Assembly (NCBI GenBank): GCA_964503885.1
Contig: CAZDCD010000009.1
Coordinates: forward strand, 62,001-126,000
DNA length: 64,000 nt
Source: CAZDCD01 sp964503885
GTDB taxonomy: Bacteria > Bacteroidota > Bacteroidia > Bacteroidales > UBA10428
Direction of reading: 5' to 3'
Shown piece by piece: positions 34,880 through 44,441 of this stretch. The translations under genes were made by a program, and so were the position numbers. How positions within the stretch are numbered: the stretch's first letter is position 1; the number at the start of each line of letters is the position of its first letter. The notes below the pieces were generated by a model. That model did not search any database. It was not told the DNA's origin and saw only the letters and a list, made by a program, of their open reading frames with translations.

Positions 34880-35385
34880 AAACCGATATCTGAGGTGACT
34901 GCGGTATTGCTCTGGTTTCCTGCCCTGTCAACCATGTAGAATTCATACCTGATGGTATCGCTGTTAAAAGGCTTCTGTTCTAAGTAGTTAATATCAAGCG
35001 TTATATCCCCTTTAAGGGTTTTGTTCTGGCCGACCCGTTCCATCTTGGGATCGTATTCAATACGGTAAAACGGGGGTACTTCCAGGTTGGAAATATCAAT
35101 CTCGGCATATTGTGTATCAATTTTGGCATACGGAAACAGGAACAGATTATATTTCAAAGTAGAATCGGCATTCAGTGTATCGTAATAATAAAGTCCGATA
35201 TCTCCATCTCCGTCGATGAATGAAAACACAAGCTTGCCGGAATATGTCCCGATATCTCCCGTGACTTTCTCCAGCTCGAAACTTTTAAAAGTTATTGCAG
35301 GAACTGGATCCACCGGCACAATTTTTTCGCAGGAAAGCATTATGACGAATGTTGCTATGGATAAAATAATACCTGTTTTTCTCAT
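34876..35385 (-). CDS. Predicted lipoprotein, unknown family
   Basis: A 169-residue protein with a lipoprotein signal: MRKTGIILSIATFVIMLSC gives a lipobox cysteine at residue 19. The mature part is beta-rich, with an acidic stretch (FSFIDGDGDIGLYYYD) and an ending VTSDIGF. I do not recognise a family beyond resemblance to small Bacteroidota lipoproteins with this FxDGDGDIG motif. ATG 35385 is chosen because it starts the signal peptide; the longer frame up to 35532 overlaps der and is not credible. It follows der by 22 bases and is probably in the DUF5686-era-der unit. Confidence 0.75.
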   Translation of the reverse strand: MRKTGIILSIATFVIMLSCEKIVPVDPVPAITFKSFELEKVTGDIGTYSGKLVFSFIDGDGDIGLYYYDTLNADSTLKYNLFLFPYAKIDTQYAEIDISNLEVPPFYRIEYDPKMERVGQNKTLKGDITLDINYLEQKPFNSDTIRYEFYMVDRAGNQSNTAVTSDIGF

Positions 35386-35407
35386 TATTGAAGCCGTTGC
35401 TGCAAAA

Positions 35408-36712
35408 TTACTTCTTTCTGATAAAAATTTGTATGGGAACCCCTGTAAATTTGAAATTCTCCCTGATCTTGTTCTCCAGGTACCTCTTATAGGGTTCCCT
35501 GACGTACTGCGGCAGATTGCAGAAAAAGGCAAATGAAGGTGAGTAGGTGGGCAACTGGGTAATATACTTGATTTTTATGTACTTCCCCTTAACTGCCGGA
35601 GGCGGATAACTATTCACGGCTTCAAGCATCACTTCATTAAGGGTAGATGTAGGTATCTTTTTCTTCCGGTTCTCAAAAATATCCAGCGCCGTTTCCAACA
35701 CTTTGTGGACTCTCTGCTTTGTAATCGCAGAAATAAAAATTACAGGCACATCCTGAAATGGCGCCGTCTTGTCCGTTATGTATTTTTTATAGGCGGCGGC
35801 AGTATGCGTGTCCTTTTCAACTAGATCCCATTTGTTTACCAGGACAACGATCCCCTTTCTGTTCCTTTTCACAAGGCTAAAAATATTCAGGTCCTGTGAT
35901 TCGAACCCTTTGACAGCATCGATCAGCAACAGGCATACATCAGAGTTTTCTATTGCCCTCACCGAACGCATAACCGAATAGAACTCGATATTATCGGTAA
36001 CCTTGCCTTTTTTTCTGAGACCTGCCGTATCCACCAGATAAAAATCATAATTGAACTTTCTGTACCGGGTATATATAGAATCGCGGGTAGTACCTGATAA
36101 TGGGGTCACTATATTCCTGTCCTCTCCGATGAGTGTGTTGATCAATGAAGATTTGCCCACATTGGGCCTGCCAATAACTGCAATACGCGGTAAATCGGAT
36201 ATTTCTTCAGAAGTTTTATTCGGCAGCGACAGGACCAGATCATCAAGAAGCTCTCCTGTGCCGCTACCGTTCATTGAGGAAATACAGTAAATCTCGCCGA
36301 GACCAAGGCTGTAGAAAACTGTTGCATCATAATATTCGCTTGACTGATCGACTTTATTGATGACCAGAAAAGATTTTTTCCGGCTTTTTCGTAAAATTTC
36401 TGCCATAGACTCATCAAGATCGGTTAATCCCGATTTCACATCCACCATAAACAGAATGGCGTCGGCCTCATCGATAGCAAGATGAACCTGTTTCCTGATT
36501 TCTTCTTCGAAAATATCATCCGAATTCCGGACATACCCGCCGGTATCGATCACAGAAAACTCCAGCCCGTTCCATAACGTTTTTCCGTAATGACGATCAC
36601 GGGTCACTCCACTTGTTTCATCCACTATGGCTTCTTTGCTTTCGGTCAGCCGGTTAAATAACGTGGATTTACCTACATTCGGTCTGCCTACAATTGCTAC
36701 AATATTCGACAT
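35408..36712 (-). CDS. der: Ribosome-associated GTPase Der (EngA)
   Basis: Der has two tandem GTPase domains and acts in assembly of the 50S subunit. Domain 1 shows GRPNVGKSTLFNRL, DTGGY and NKVD; domain 2 shows GRPNVGKSSLINTL, DTAGLRKKGKV and NKWDLV; a C-terminal KH-like domain follows from about residue 350 (LPTYSPSFAFFCNLPQ, YKRYLENKIRENFKFTGVPI). Length (434 residues) is typical. The gene lies 17 bases downstream of era, so the two ribosome-assembly GTPases are together on one transcript. Confidence 0.97.
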   Translation of the reverse strand: MSNIVAIVGRPNVGKSTLFNRLTESKEAIVDETSGVTRDRHYGKTLWNGLEFSVIDTGGYVRNSDDIFEEEIRKQVHLAIDEADAILFMVDVKSGLTDLDESMAEILRKSRKKSFLVINKVDQSSEYYDATVFYSLGLGEIYCISSMNGSGTGELLDDLVLSLPNKTSEEISDLPRIAVIGRPNVGKSSLINTLIGEDRNIVTPLSGTTRDSIYTRYRKFNYDFYLVDTAGLRKKGKVTDNIEFYSVMRSVRAIENSDVCLLLIDAVKGFESQDLNIFSLVKRNRKGIVVLVNKWDLVEKDTHTAAAYKKYITDKTAPFQDVPVIFISAITKQRVHKVLETALDIFENRKKKIPTSTLNEVMLEAVNSYPPPAVKGKYIKIKYITQLPTYSPSFAFFCNLPQYVREPYKRYLENKIRENFKFTGVPIQIFIRKK

Positions 36713-36729
36713 TGTTTAAATTTACTGAT

Positions 36730-37608
36730 TCATTGATACCCAAAACCCCGAAGAAAGGTTGCTTTATCGCGCCAGTCCTTTTTCACTTTTACAAAAAGTT
36801 CAAGATACACTTTTTTACCGAGAAATTTTTCAATATCGATGCGTGCTTGTGTAGCAGCCTTTTTCAGGGCTTTTCCCTGGTGCCCGATAATAATTCCTTT
36901 CTGGGATTCGCGTACGACATATATAATTCCTTCAACATGAACCAATCTGTCAGTTTCCTTGAACAATTCAATTTCAACCTGAACAGAATACGGAATTTCT
37001 TTCCTGTAATTCACAAGGATTTTCTCCCTGATGATTTCAGACACAAAGAATTTTACCGGTTTATCGGTCATCGTATCCTTCGGATAAAAGGGAGGATTTT
37101 CGGGGAGCAGGGCAATTATTCTGTCGAACAGGTAAGTGAGGTTACCTTTATGAAGCGCTGATACAGGGATGATCTCGGCATCGGGCAAAGCACTTTTCCA
37201 AAGATCAAAACTCAATTCAACGCTGGCCTGATCGCTTTTGTCTATTTTATTCAGCGCAACAATTACAGGTGCCTGCGTTGTTTTTAACCGTTCAAGATAA
37301 CCGGAGGATTTTCCGGATTTTCCGGTCATGTCGGTTACATACAGAATAATATCCGCATCAAGAAATGCAGAGGAAACATATTTCATCATCGACTCCTGCA
37401 AAAGATAGCCGGGTTTAATGATACCTGGTGTGTCTGAGTAAACGATCTGAAAATCATCACCGTTTACAATGCCCATAATGCGGTGCCTCGTGGTCTGCGC
37501 TTTAGAGGTGATAATAGAAAGTTTTTCGCCCACAAGAGCATTCATTAATGTTGATTTTCCCACGTTCGGGTTACCGATTATGTTTACAAATCCAGCCTTA
37601 TGCGACAT
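36730..37608 (-). CDS. era: GTPase Era
   Basis: Era binds the 3' end of 16S rRNA and controls 30S maturation. The GTPase domain has GNPNVGKSTLMNALVGEKLSI, the TTRHRIMGI switch, DTPGI, and NKID; the C-terminal KH domain follows (ILVNYRKEIPYSVQVEI, then IIGHQGKALKKAATQARIDIEKFLGKKVYLELFVKVKKDWR). At 292 residues it is standard. It starts 2 bases after the stop of the DUF5686 gene, so it is translated from the same message. Confidence 0.97.
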   Translation of the reverse strand: MSHKAGFVNIIGNPNVGKSTLMNALVGEKLSIITSKAQTTRHRIMGIVNGDDFQIVYSDTPGIIKPGYLLQESMMKYVSSAFLDADIILYVTDMTGKSGKSSGYLERLKTTQAPVIVALNKIDKSDQASVELSFDLWKSALPDAEIIPVSALHKGNLTYLFDRIIALLPENPPFYPKDTMTDKPVKFFVSEIIREKILVNYRKEIPYSVQVEIELFKETDRLVHVEGIIYVVRESQKGIIIGHQGKALKKAATQARIDIEKFLGKKVYLELFVKVKKDWRDKATFLRGFGYQ

Positions 37609-37610
37609 TC

Positions 37611-40100
37611 CTATATATTTAACAAAAATGTTATTTTAACTGCCAAATTATCGCGAAACCTTGAAAAGGAATAAGGACCATAACGATAAAACAGGCCAAT
37701 GCCATAACCGATGAATTTCTGTTCGATCAGGTTATTCAATAAAATACCGCTCTCGTAAAAACCTTTTGAAAGGGTGCTGAATTCAATATTCCTGTGTTGT
37801 TCTGCATGTTCAAGCCAACCAAATCCGATATTTGTGGCAAGGGCTATCGTGGGAGAAAACTTTTTGGCCCTGAAAAAGAGCTTCCCGAAATCCTGTTTAT
37901 AGAACATTGAAAAAAAACTGTTTGAAAGAAACTCGTTAAACCGCATTGTTGAAAAGGAATTTTCAGTCTCTATACCGATTGTTTTGTAGCTTCCGTTTCC
38001 TGAATAGAGTCTTGAATACGGGATATTTCCTGAGGCATAACCCATGACAACCCTGATTTTCGAATCTCCTAACCGTCTTGTTGTAAATGTTTTGTCCAAT
38101 TTAGTCTCGATCCTTGTAAATGAAAAATCCCCTCCGAACCAATACATTCCCCGTGAGATATTAAGATATACAATTGGGTATTTTGTCCCCAGCGAAAATT
38201 TATTGCCTCGCGGGGTCACCATAAAACCTTCTCCAAATGCATACCGCAACATCACGCCTGCTTCGGTATAATCAAATCTGTTGATTAATATTTCGGGAGT
38301 ATGCTCTGAAATGCTGAACATATAAGGGCCTGTTGCCGATACATGTGAAATATTAAAAAATACATTCGATTTCAGGTATTTAAACATTTTCCAGGATATG
38401 CTAAGTTGTTTACTCTTCAGATTGTCCATGTTTTCAACCATATATTTCCGGTATGATTCTGAGGAGACCAGCGATAATTGCTCCAGGAATCCGATACTCC
38501 CCAACTCTTCAAGATCATCCAGGTAACCGATCCGCAATGATCCTTCGTACCTGATGCTGAAATGGAATTCCGCAAAAAAACCGTATTTCCAGTTTCTGTC
38601 TCTTAACCCATATGCAACATGTCCTCCTGCTGAAAACAATCCCGAAAGATTTTTATTGGTGATGCCTCCCAGTCCGAATCTCCATCCCTCAAATGAATTG
38701 TAACTGACCAATGACCTGAGATCAAGGTCAAAATAGTTGCCTGGAAGGTACCCGGTCATAAACGATTCGAATGTATTGAAAGTCTGATCGAAATGATGTA
38801 CTTTCCCGATGCTGTCTACCGTATGGTATGTTTCCTCTTCTTTTTGGGTCAACGATTCAGGCCGGTATCTGTCCCATATATCCCCGGGTATCCGGTGTGC
38901 ACTCTCATTGATATTTACGTAATCGCCGCTAAATTCTCTTTTGTCAAGCTCCGGATTCAAACGTATATTCAAGAGGTATGATTTGCCGATGCCGATCACT
39001 TTCATTGACCGTGTATTCGTCTGTGCCACAATATTATTAAAGATCAGATTGGTATTCAGTTGTACCGGAAACCAATGACTGCCGTCCACCAGTTCATACT
39101 TTTGCTGAATTTTAACCGAAAACAACTCATTTTGTTGTTCGCAGGCTTCTGCTATTACATTTTGAATTGCCCATTTGTATGAATTGATATACAGGACGCC
39201 CTTCAGCCCGTCAAAGTTCATTCCATTTTTCGGCCGGAATGAAATAATAAATACGGTATCGTTTCTTGCGGTAAACAATGAGTCTTCAAGAAGAAAAAAA
39301 TATTTCGAAGTGCTCACCGGATTAATCGGATTTAAATATTTTTTATCAGCCAGTGCTATAAAGTCATCGTAAAATGAGAATGACTTGAATTGCTTTGCCA
39401 TAATGACAAACGAAGGCCTTTCAAATCCCGATATTCTCGAAGCTATGATTTCTTCCTTGTTCTTGTCAGGATAAATGAATTTACGGCTGCTGATCGATTC
39501 CATCATCAGCAGGTATTGCCTGCTTAGAAATTCCCTGGCAGTTGAATCCGGGGCATCCTCAGTCTCAAACTGTGCTATTTCTTCCGGGTATTTGCGGCGT
39601 TTCCTTTGATTTTTTGGTTCCGCCAGGCTGTCCATATCAGTAGTGAATACCATTTTGTCATAAGCGATATATGAGAACGAACCTACAGTTTCGGGATGAT
39701 TCGTTTTCCGGTTTGCCGAAGCCAGTTCAATAATCCTGTGCGCAGGATTAACACCTGGACGCACATAAATTTCATCAAGTAAATATAATTTTGGACAAAG
39801 GGTTACCTTTATTTTTTCAGTCCCCAGTAAATTCGCTGGGATTATAGTTTTATGGTTGTATCCTACATAACTGAACAGAAGTTTTTCAGGCTTATTGTCA
39901 AGCCGAAGGTCGAATTTTCCATCCAGAGAGGATACAATACCTTTTCCGGAATCGTCGTAAATGATATTCACAAATGCCAGCGGTTCAGCGGTGATACTGT
40001 CGGTAACAGTCCCGGTTAAAATATAGGATTGGCCGGCCACCTGTCCGCCAAGAAAGACAATTAGAAAAAGAATAATATTTCGGTAACAATAAGCCTTCAT
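37611..40100 (-). CDS. DUF5686 outer-membrane protein with carboxypeptidase-like regulatory domain
   Basis: An 829-residue exported protein. A signal peptide ends near VAGQS; a CarboxypepD-reg-like beta-sandwich follows (ILTGTVTDSITAEPLAFVNI ... IVSSLDGKFDL), as in TonB-dependent receptors. The long remainder matches DUF5686, ends in beta-barrel-like strands, and finishes with the aromatic-rich KITFLLNI typical of outer-membrane barrel C-termini. It has no TonB-box plug that I can see. The substrate or role is unknown. It heads the unit with era and der, from a -7 element at 40200-40207. Confidence 0.85.
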   Translation of the reverse strand: MKAYCYRNIILFLIVFLGGQVAGQSYILTGTVTDSITAEPLAFVNIIYDDSGKGIVSSLDGKFDLRLDNKPEKLLFSYVGYNHKTIIPANLLGTEKIKVTLCPKLYLLDEIYVRPGVNPAHRIIELASANRKTNHPETVGSFSYIAYDKMVFTTDMDSLAEPKNQRKRRKYPEEIAQFETEDAPDSTAREFLSRQYLLMMESISSRKFIYPDKNKEEIIASRISGFERPSFVIMAKQFKSFSFYDDFIALADKKYLNPINPVSTSKYFFLLEDSLFTARNDTVFIISFRPKNGMNFDGLKGVLYINSYKWAIQNVIAEACEQQNELFSVKIQQKYELVDGSHWFPVQLNTNLIFNNIVAQTNTRSMKVIGIGKSYLLNIRLNPELDKREFSGDYVNINESAHRIPGDIWDRYRPESLTQKEEETYHTVDSIGKVHHFDQTFNTFESFMTGYLPGNYFDLDLRSLVSYNSFEGWRFGLGGITNKNLSGLFSAGGHVAYGLRDRNWKYGFFAEFHFSIRYEGSLRIGYLDDLEELGSIGFLEQLSLVSSESYRKYMVENMDNLKSKQLSISWKMFKYLKSNVFFNISHVSATGPYMFSISEHTPEILINRFDYTEAGVMLRYAFGEGFMVTPRGNKFSLGTKYPIVYLNISRGMYWFGGDFSFTRIETKLDKTFTTRRLGDSKIRVVMGYASGNIPYSRLYSGNGSYKTIGIETENSFSTMRFNEFLSNSFFSMFYKQDFGKLFFRAKKFSPTIALATNIGFGWLEHAEQHRNIEFSTLSKGFYESGILLNNLIEQKFIGYGIGLFYRYGPYSFSRFRDNLAVKITFLLNI

Positions 40101-40199
40101 TCCTTTTGTATACGTTTTAATTCACTCAGCTCATTTTTCAGGCATGATTGTTCCCCGCAGCATTCCATAAGTCTGATGGGTATATGATTCTTTATGCGG

Positions 40200-40207
40200 C
40201 AAATATA
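40200..40207 (-). promoter_or_regulatory. Bacteroidota -7 element TATATTTG for the DUF5686-era-der unit
   Basis: Minus-strand TATATTTG fits TAnnTTTG and lies about 100 bases before ATG 40100. Its upstream side runs into a GC-rich repeat element (from about 40231). Confidence 0.45.
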
Positions 40208-40230
40208 TCTTTTTTTATGCTTTCCGGCAC

Positions 40231-40330
40231 ATTACCGGATACTGGATGTCGTAGCGCAGCGGAGATCCCCTGCCTGCCGGCAGACAGGCGTCAGGCAGGC
40301 GCCAAGGTGGGACTGGATGCCGGATGTCGG
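40231..40330. repeat. GC-rich palindromic intergenic element
   Basis: This block is much richer in G+C than its surroundings. It has an 8-base inverted repeat CCTGCCTG/CAGGCAGG (40269-40276 with 40292-40299) with a nested CCGGCAGACAGG loop. A direct repeat ACTGGATG occurs at 40241-40248 and 40312-40319. It lies between the promoter of DUF5686 and the stop of lptB, and looks like one copy of a dispersed palindromic repeat; whether other copies exist cannot be seen here. Confidence 0.6.
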
Positions 40331-40331
40331 C

Positions 40332-41054
40332 TTATCTTAACTCAAAATTCTTACCCAGGTATACTCTTCTTACCTGCTCATCTTCAGCAAGTTCCTGTGC
40401 TGTACCCGACTTAAGTATCTCTCCTTCAAAAAGAAGGTATGCACGGTCGGTGATGGATAAGGTTTCATGAACGTTATGATCGGTAATGAGAATGCCGATA
40501 TTTTTGGTCTTTAGCTTGGCAACGATTTCCTGAATATCTTCAACAGCTATGGGGTCAACACCTGCAAAAGGCTCATCCAGTAAAATAAATTTAGGGTTGA
40601 GTGAGAGTGCCCTGGCTATTTCGGTTCTCCGTCTTTCACCTCCTGAAAGCTGAATACCCAGGCTCTTTCTTATTTTCTGCAAGCCGAATTCATTGAGCAA
40701 AGATTCCACCCTGAAACGTTGCTCTTCCCTTGTAAGCGATGTCATTTCAAGAACAGCACGAATATTGTTTTCGACACTTAATTTTCTGAATACCGATGCT
40801 TCCTGTGCAAGGTAACCGATACCCTTCCGTGCACGCTTGTATACGGGTTCATGCGTAACATCAGTATTATCCAGGAAAATCCTTCCTTCATTTGGTTGTA
40901 TAAGACCTACAATCATATAAAACGATGTGGTCTTACCCGCACCGTTAGGTCCGAGGAGACCTACGATCTCACCCTGCTCCACATTGATTGAAACGTTTTT
41001 TACAACGACCCTGTTTCGGTACCTTTTAACAAGATTCTCAGTACGAAGAATCAT
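40332..41054 (-). CDS. lptB: LPS export ABC transporter ATP-binding protein
   Basis: LptB powers extraction of LPS from the inner membrane by LptFG and its push across the Lpt bridge. It has Walker A GPNGAGKTTSFYMIVGL, Q-loop, the LptB-type signature SGGERRRTEIARALSLNPKF, Walker B FILLDEPFAGVDPIAVEDI and the switch His in ITDHNVHETLSI. The DEPFAGVDP and DHNVHETL forms are diagnostic of LptB. Length (240 residues) fits. It is 59 bases downstream of tatC on the same strand. LptF/G are not in the window. Confidence 0.95.
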   Translation of the reverse strand: MILRTENLVKRYRNRVVVKNVSINVEQGEIVGLLGPNGAGKTTSFYMIVGLIQPNEGRIFLDNTDVTHEPVYKRARKGIGYLAQEASVFRKLSVENNIRAVLEMTSLTREEQRFRVESLLNEFGLQKIRKSLGIQLSGGERRRTEIARALSLNPKFILLDEPFAGVDPIAVEDIQEIVAKLKTKNIGILITDHNVHETLSITDRAYLLFEGEILKSGTAQELAEDEQVRRVYLGKNFELR

Positions 41055-41113
41055 TTCTAGTATATTTATTAATTAAGATGAATAACCTCGATAGTTGTTA
41101 CAAATAGCTTTAC

Positions 41114-41929
41114 CTACCCTGCCGTTTTTGCCGCATTGCTTTTTTCAATCCTTCTTGATATGGAAATACTTATTTCATACAATACGATCAACGGTAAAGA
41201 AACCAGAATCTGGCTGAAAATGTCCGGAGGAGTGATAATGGCTGCAAGAACAAGAATTACGACCAGGGCATGCCGCCGGTATTTTTTTAAAAATGCCGGA
41301 GTAACCAACCCTATTTTACTCAAAAAATAAACGATAGCAGGCAATTCGAATAACACCCCACTAGCCAGAGTCACCGATGATACCGTTGATACATAGGACA
41401 TCAGGTTTATCTCATTGTCAACCTGCTGGCTCACTCTGTAAGATCCCAGAAAATGAACCGACATCGGTGAAATGATATAATACCCGAACAGAACCCCGCA
41501 AATAAACAGTAAAGAAATATACAACACGGCACCCCTGGCGTGTTTCTTTTCATTCTGATACAGTGCGGGTTTCAGAAACCTCCAGAATTCGAAAAATATG
41601 TATGGAAATGAAACCACCAACCCGGCAATCAGTGAAATTTTTATATGAGCCATAAACTGTCCTGCCATATAAATACTCTTTAATTCAAACGGTTTTGAAT
41701 TGATGCATAACTTTGGAACATTCACCGCCATACCCAGTTTGCAGAGCATTCTGTTAGTCCAGAATCCGGGGTTTTTGGGAGCTATAATGATGTCGTCGAA
41801 TACAATTGATTTGTAAATAAAGGCAACAACCGCAATAATAAAAACAACAATAAATGACCGTATCAGATGCCACCTCAATTCTTCAAGATGCTCCAGGAAC
41901 GACATTTCTGATCTGGAATTCATTTTCAT
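41114..41929 (-). CDS. tatC: Twin-arginine translocase subunit TatC
   Basis: TatC is the multispanning receptor for folded twin-arginine substrates. The sequence shows the hallmark MSFLEHLEELRWHLIRS start, six hydrophobic segments, the conserved FWRFLKPALYQNEK cytoplasmic loop with FEFWRF, and the late segment TPDIFSQILVSLPLIVLYE. A periplasmic insertion between segments 1 and 2 (about residues 50-90) is longer than in E. coli. The start is uncertain: GTG 41953, ATG 41929 or ATG 41923 are all possible; I took the first ATG. TatA is not in the window. Confidence 0.93.
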   Translation of the reverse strand: MKMNSRSEMSFLEHLEELRWHLIRSFIVVFIIAVVAFIYKSIVFDDIIIAPKNPGFWTNRMLCKLGMAVNVPKLCINSKPFELKSIYMAGQFMAHIKISLIAGLVVSFPYIFFEFWRFLKPALYQNEKKHARGAVLYISLLFICGVLFGYYIISPMSVHFLGSYRVSQQVDNEINLMSYVSTVSSVTLASGVLFELPAIVYFLSKIGLVTPAFLKKYRRHALVVILVLAAIITPPDIFSQILVSLPLIVLYEISISISRRIEKSNAAKTAG

Positions 41930-42018
41930 TCGGTCAATTTTGTACCCAATCACAAATGCCGGGAAAAAATAGGCTTTCCTGCGTGTGCAATTGAAAAAAA
42001 GTTTATAAATTTAGTTTA

Positions 42019-42026
42019 CAAATGTA
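42019..42026 (-). promoter_or_regulatory. Bacteroidota -7 element TACATTTG for tatC-lptB
   Basis: Minus-strand TACATTTG fits TAnnTTTG, 90 bases before ATG 41929. No -33 TTTG at standard spacing. It is in the 282-base divergent gap between tatC and recQ, which holds nothing else I can name. Confidence 0.4.
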
Positions 42027-42211
42027 TTCATTATTCTTAATTTTTATAAAGAGTAAATCAACTTTAAAGGATATTTTGCAGGTATAACAATTTAACTGTT
42101 CATTCGTATAAGCCAGTGCATTAGGTTGAGTTTGCATTTCGGATTTTAGGATTGAGGTCTTTTGTATGGATGATCCGGGAACAGTTAATCGTGAAATAAT
42201 ATTGTTTGGAA

Positions 42212-44404
42212 ATGAGTGATGGATATGGTTATTCGTTGAGTGAAGTTCTGAAAAGGTATTTTGGTTTTACCGGTTTTAAAGGAAATCAGGAAGAAATAAT
42301 CAATAATGTTCTTGCAGGAAGAGATACTTTTGTTTTAATGCCGACAGGTGGAGGCAAATCGTTATGTTATCAGCTTCCTTCGCTTCTTATGGAAGGTACT
42401 GCAATAGTCATTTCGCCGCTGATCGCACTCATGAAAAACCAGGTAGACTCCATGAGGAGTTTTAGTGAAGAAGAGGGTGTAGCCCATTTTCTGAATTCTT
42501 CACTAACCAAAGCGCAGATAGTAAAGGTAAAACAGAATGTCATTGAAGAGAAAACAAAACTGCTGTATGTTGCTCCTGAATCACTTACCAAAGCCGACAA
42601 TATCCAGTTCCTCAAGCAGGTTAAGATTTCGTTCTATGCTATTGACGAAGCCCATTGTATATCAGAGTGGGGCCACGATTTCAGGCCCGAATACCGGCGT
42701 ATCCGGCCGATCATCAATCAGATCGGCAATGCACCCCTGATCGCACTCACTGCAACGGCAACTCCCAAGGTGCAGCACGATATTCAGAAAACCCTGGATA
42801 TCATGAATGCAGATGTTTTCAAAGCCTCGTTCAGGCGTCATAACCTGTATTATGAGGTCAGGCCCAAAAAGAACGTTACCAAAGAGATCATAAAATATAT
42901 CAAGAACAATCCCGGAAAATCGGGCATCATATATTGCCTAAGCCGAAAAAAGGTGGAAGAACTTTCTGAATCGCTGAAAGTCAACGGCATCAAAGCATTG
43001 CCTTACCACGCGGGAATGGATTCTGCGACAAGAACTGAAAATCAGGATAACTTTCTTATGGAGGAGGCAGATGTTATTGTAGCTACTATTGCATTCGGGA
43101 TGGGAATTGACAAACCCGATGTGCGGTTTGTCATCCATTACGATATTCCAAAAAGTCTGGAAGGATACTATCAGGAAACCGGCAGGGCCGGTCGCGACGG
43201 TGGTGAAGGCAAATGCATCGCATTTTACAGCTATAAAGATATTCAGAAACTTGAAAAATTCATGCAGGGAAAACCTGTAGCCGAACAGGAGATCGGCCGT
43301 CAGCTGCTTCTTGAAACAGTTGCCTATGCCGAATCTTCAGTTTGCCGCCCGAAACTACTGCTGGCCTATTTCGGTGAGGAAATGCCTGAAAATTGCGAGA
43401 ATTGTGACAATTGCCTCAGGCCTAAAGTGCAATTTGAAGGACGGGATTCTATTCTCATGGTACTAAAAGCCGTCATCGAGCTGAAGGAGAAATTTAAGGC
43501 CGATTATATTGCTAATTTCCTGTCAGGTGTAAAAACTGGCCAGATAAAAACCTATAAGCATCATCACCATGAGATGTTCGGGAGCGGCAGCGAAAAAGAT
43601 AGCAAGTTCTGGAATGCAGTAATCAGGCAGGCGCTCGTTGCGCGTTTTATACAGAAAGATATCGAAAATTACGGCCTGCTGAAAATGGATGTAAAAGGCT
43701 ATGATTTTCTCAGTAACCCATACTCTTTTATGATTGCCGAAGATCATGACTTTCCTGAAACGGATGATGATGATGAAATGGGGTATGGCCCTGAAAGATC
43801 CGGTACAGTTGATGAAGAATTGTTCAGTATACTTAAGGATCTTCGTAAAAAAGTGTCAAAAAGGCTCCAGCTTCCTCCTTTTATACTCTTTCAGGACCCA
43901 TCGCTCGAAGATATGGCAACCCAATACCCGATATCGCTCAACGAATTGCAGAACATAACTGGAGTGGGAGTAGGTAAGGCAAAAAAATACGGGCAGGCAT
44001 TCGTAGACCTCATCAAACGGTATGTTGAGGAAAAAGAGATCACCAGGCCCCAGGATATGGTCGTTAAATCGGTGATTAACAGATCAGGGAACAAGGTATA
44101 TATCATTCAGAGTATTGACCGTAAAATATCGCTCGATGATATTGCATCGGCTAAAAATCTCGATATGCCTGATCTGCTTGATGAAATAGAATCGATTGTG
44201 AATTCGGGCACAAAGCTGAATATCGATTATTATATCGACACGATCCTCGATAAGGATCACCAGGATGAGGTTTTTGACTATTTCCGCGATGAAGCAGAGA
44301 CCGAATCGATTGATGATGCCCTGCATGAACTTGGCGAGGATGAGTACTCAGAAGAAGATATACGGCTCATGCGCATTAAGTTCATTTCGGAACTGGGAAA
44401 CTGA
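42212..44404 (+). CDS. recQ: ATP-dependent DNA helicase RecQ
   Basis: RecQ is a 3'-5' helicase acting at recombination and stalled forks. Domains in order: DEAD-like core with MPTGGGKSLCYQLP and DEAHCISEWGHDFRPEY, helicase C-terminal domain with QETGRAGRDG, RecQ zinc-binding region (SSVCRPKLLLAYFG, CENCDNC), a winged-helix RQC domain and an HRDC domain (about residues 530-610). A further C-terminal helical segment follows, ending after an acidic ELGEDEYSEEDI stretch; such an extension is common in Bacteroidota RecQ. At 730 residues it is longer than E. coli RecQ for that reason. ATG 42212 is chosen over an in-frame TTG two codons earlier. Confidence 0.96.
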   Translation: MSDGYGYSLSEVLKRYFGFTGFKGNQEEIINNVLAGRDTFVLMPTGGGKSLCYQLPSLLMEGTAIVISPLIALMKNQVDSMRSFSEEEGVAHFLNSSLTKAQIVKVKQNVIEEKTKLLYVAPESLTKADNIQFLKQVKISFYAIDEAHCISEWGHDFRPEYRRIRPIINQIGNAPLIALTATATPKVQHDIQKTLDIMNADVFKASFRRHNLYYEVRPKKNVTKEIIKYIKNNPGKSGIIYCLSRKKVEELSESLKVNGIKALPYHAGMDSATRTENQDNFLMEEADVIVATIAFGMGIDKPDVRFVIHYDIPKSLEGYYQETGRAGRDGGEGKCIAFYSYKDIQKLEKFMQGKPVAEQEIGRQLLLETVAYAESSVCRPKLLLAYFGEEMPENCENCDNCLRPKVQFEGRDSILMVLKAVIELKEKFKADYIANFLSGVKTGQIKTYKHHHHEMFGSGSEKDSKFWNAVIRQALVARFIQKDIENYGLLKMDVKGYDFLSNPYSFMIAEDHDFPETDDDDEMGYGPERSGTVDEELFSILKDLRKKVSKRLQLPPFILFQDPSLEDMATQYPISLNELQNITGVGVGKAKKYGQAFVDLIKRYVEEKEITRPQDMVVKSVINRSGNKVYIIQSIDRKISLDDIASAKNLDMPDLLDEIESIVNSGTKLNIDYYIDTILDKDHQDEVFDYFRDEAETESIDDALHELGEDEYSEEDIRLMRIKFISELGN

Positions 44405-44441
44405 TTGCCGGAGTTTCCAAAGTTTGCTTAATAAACAGGAG

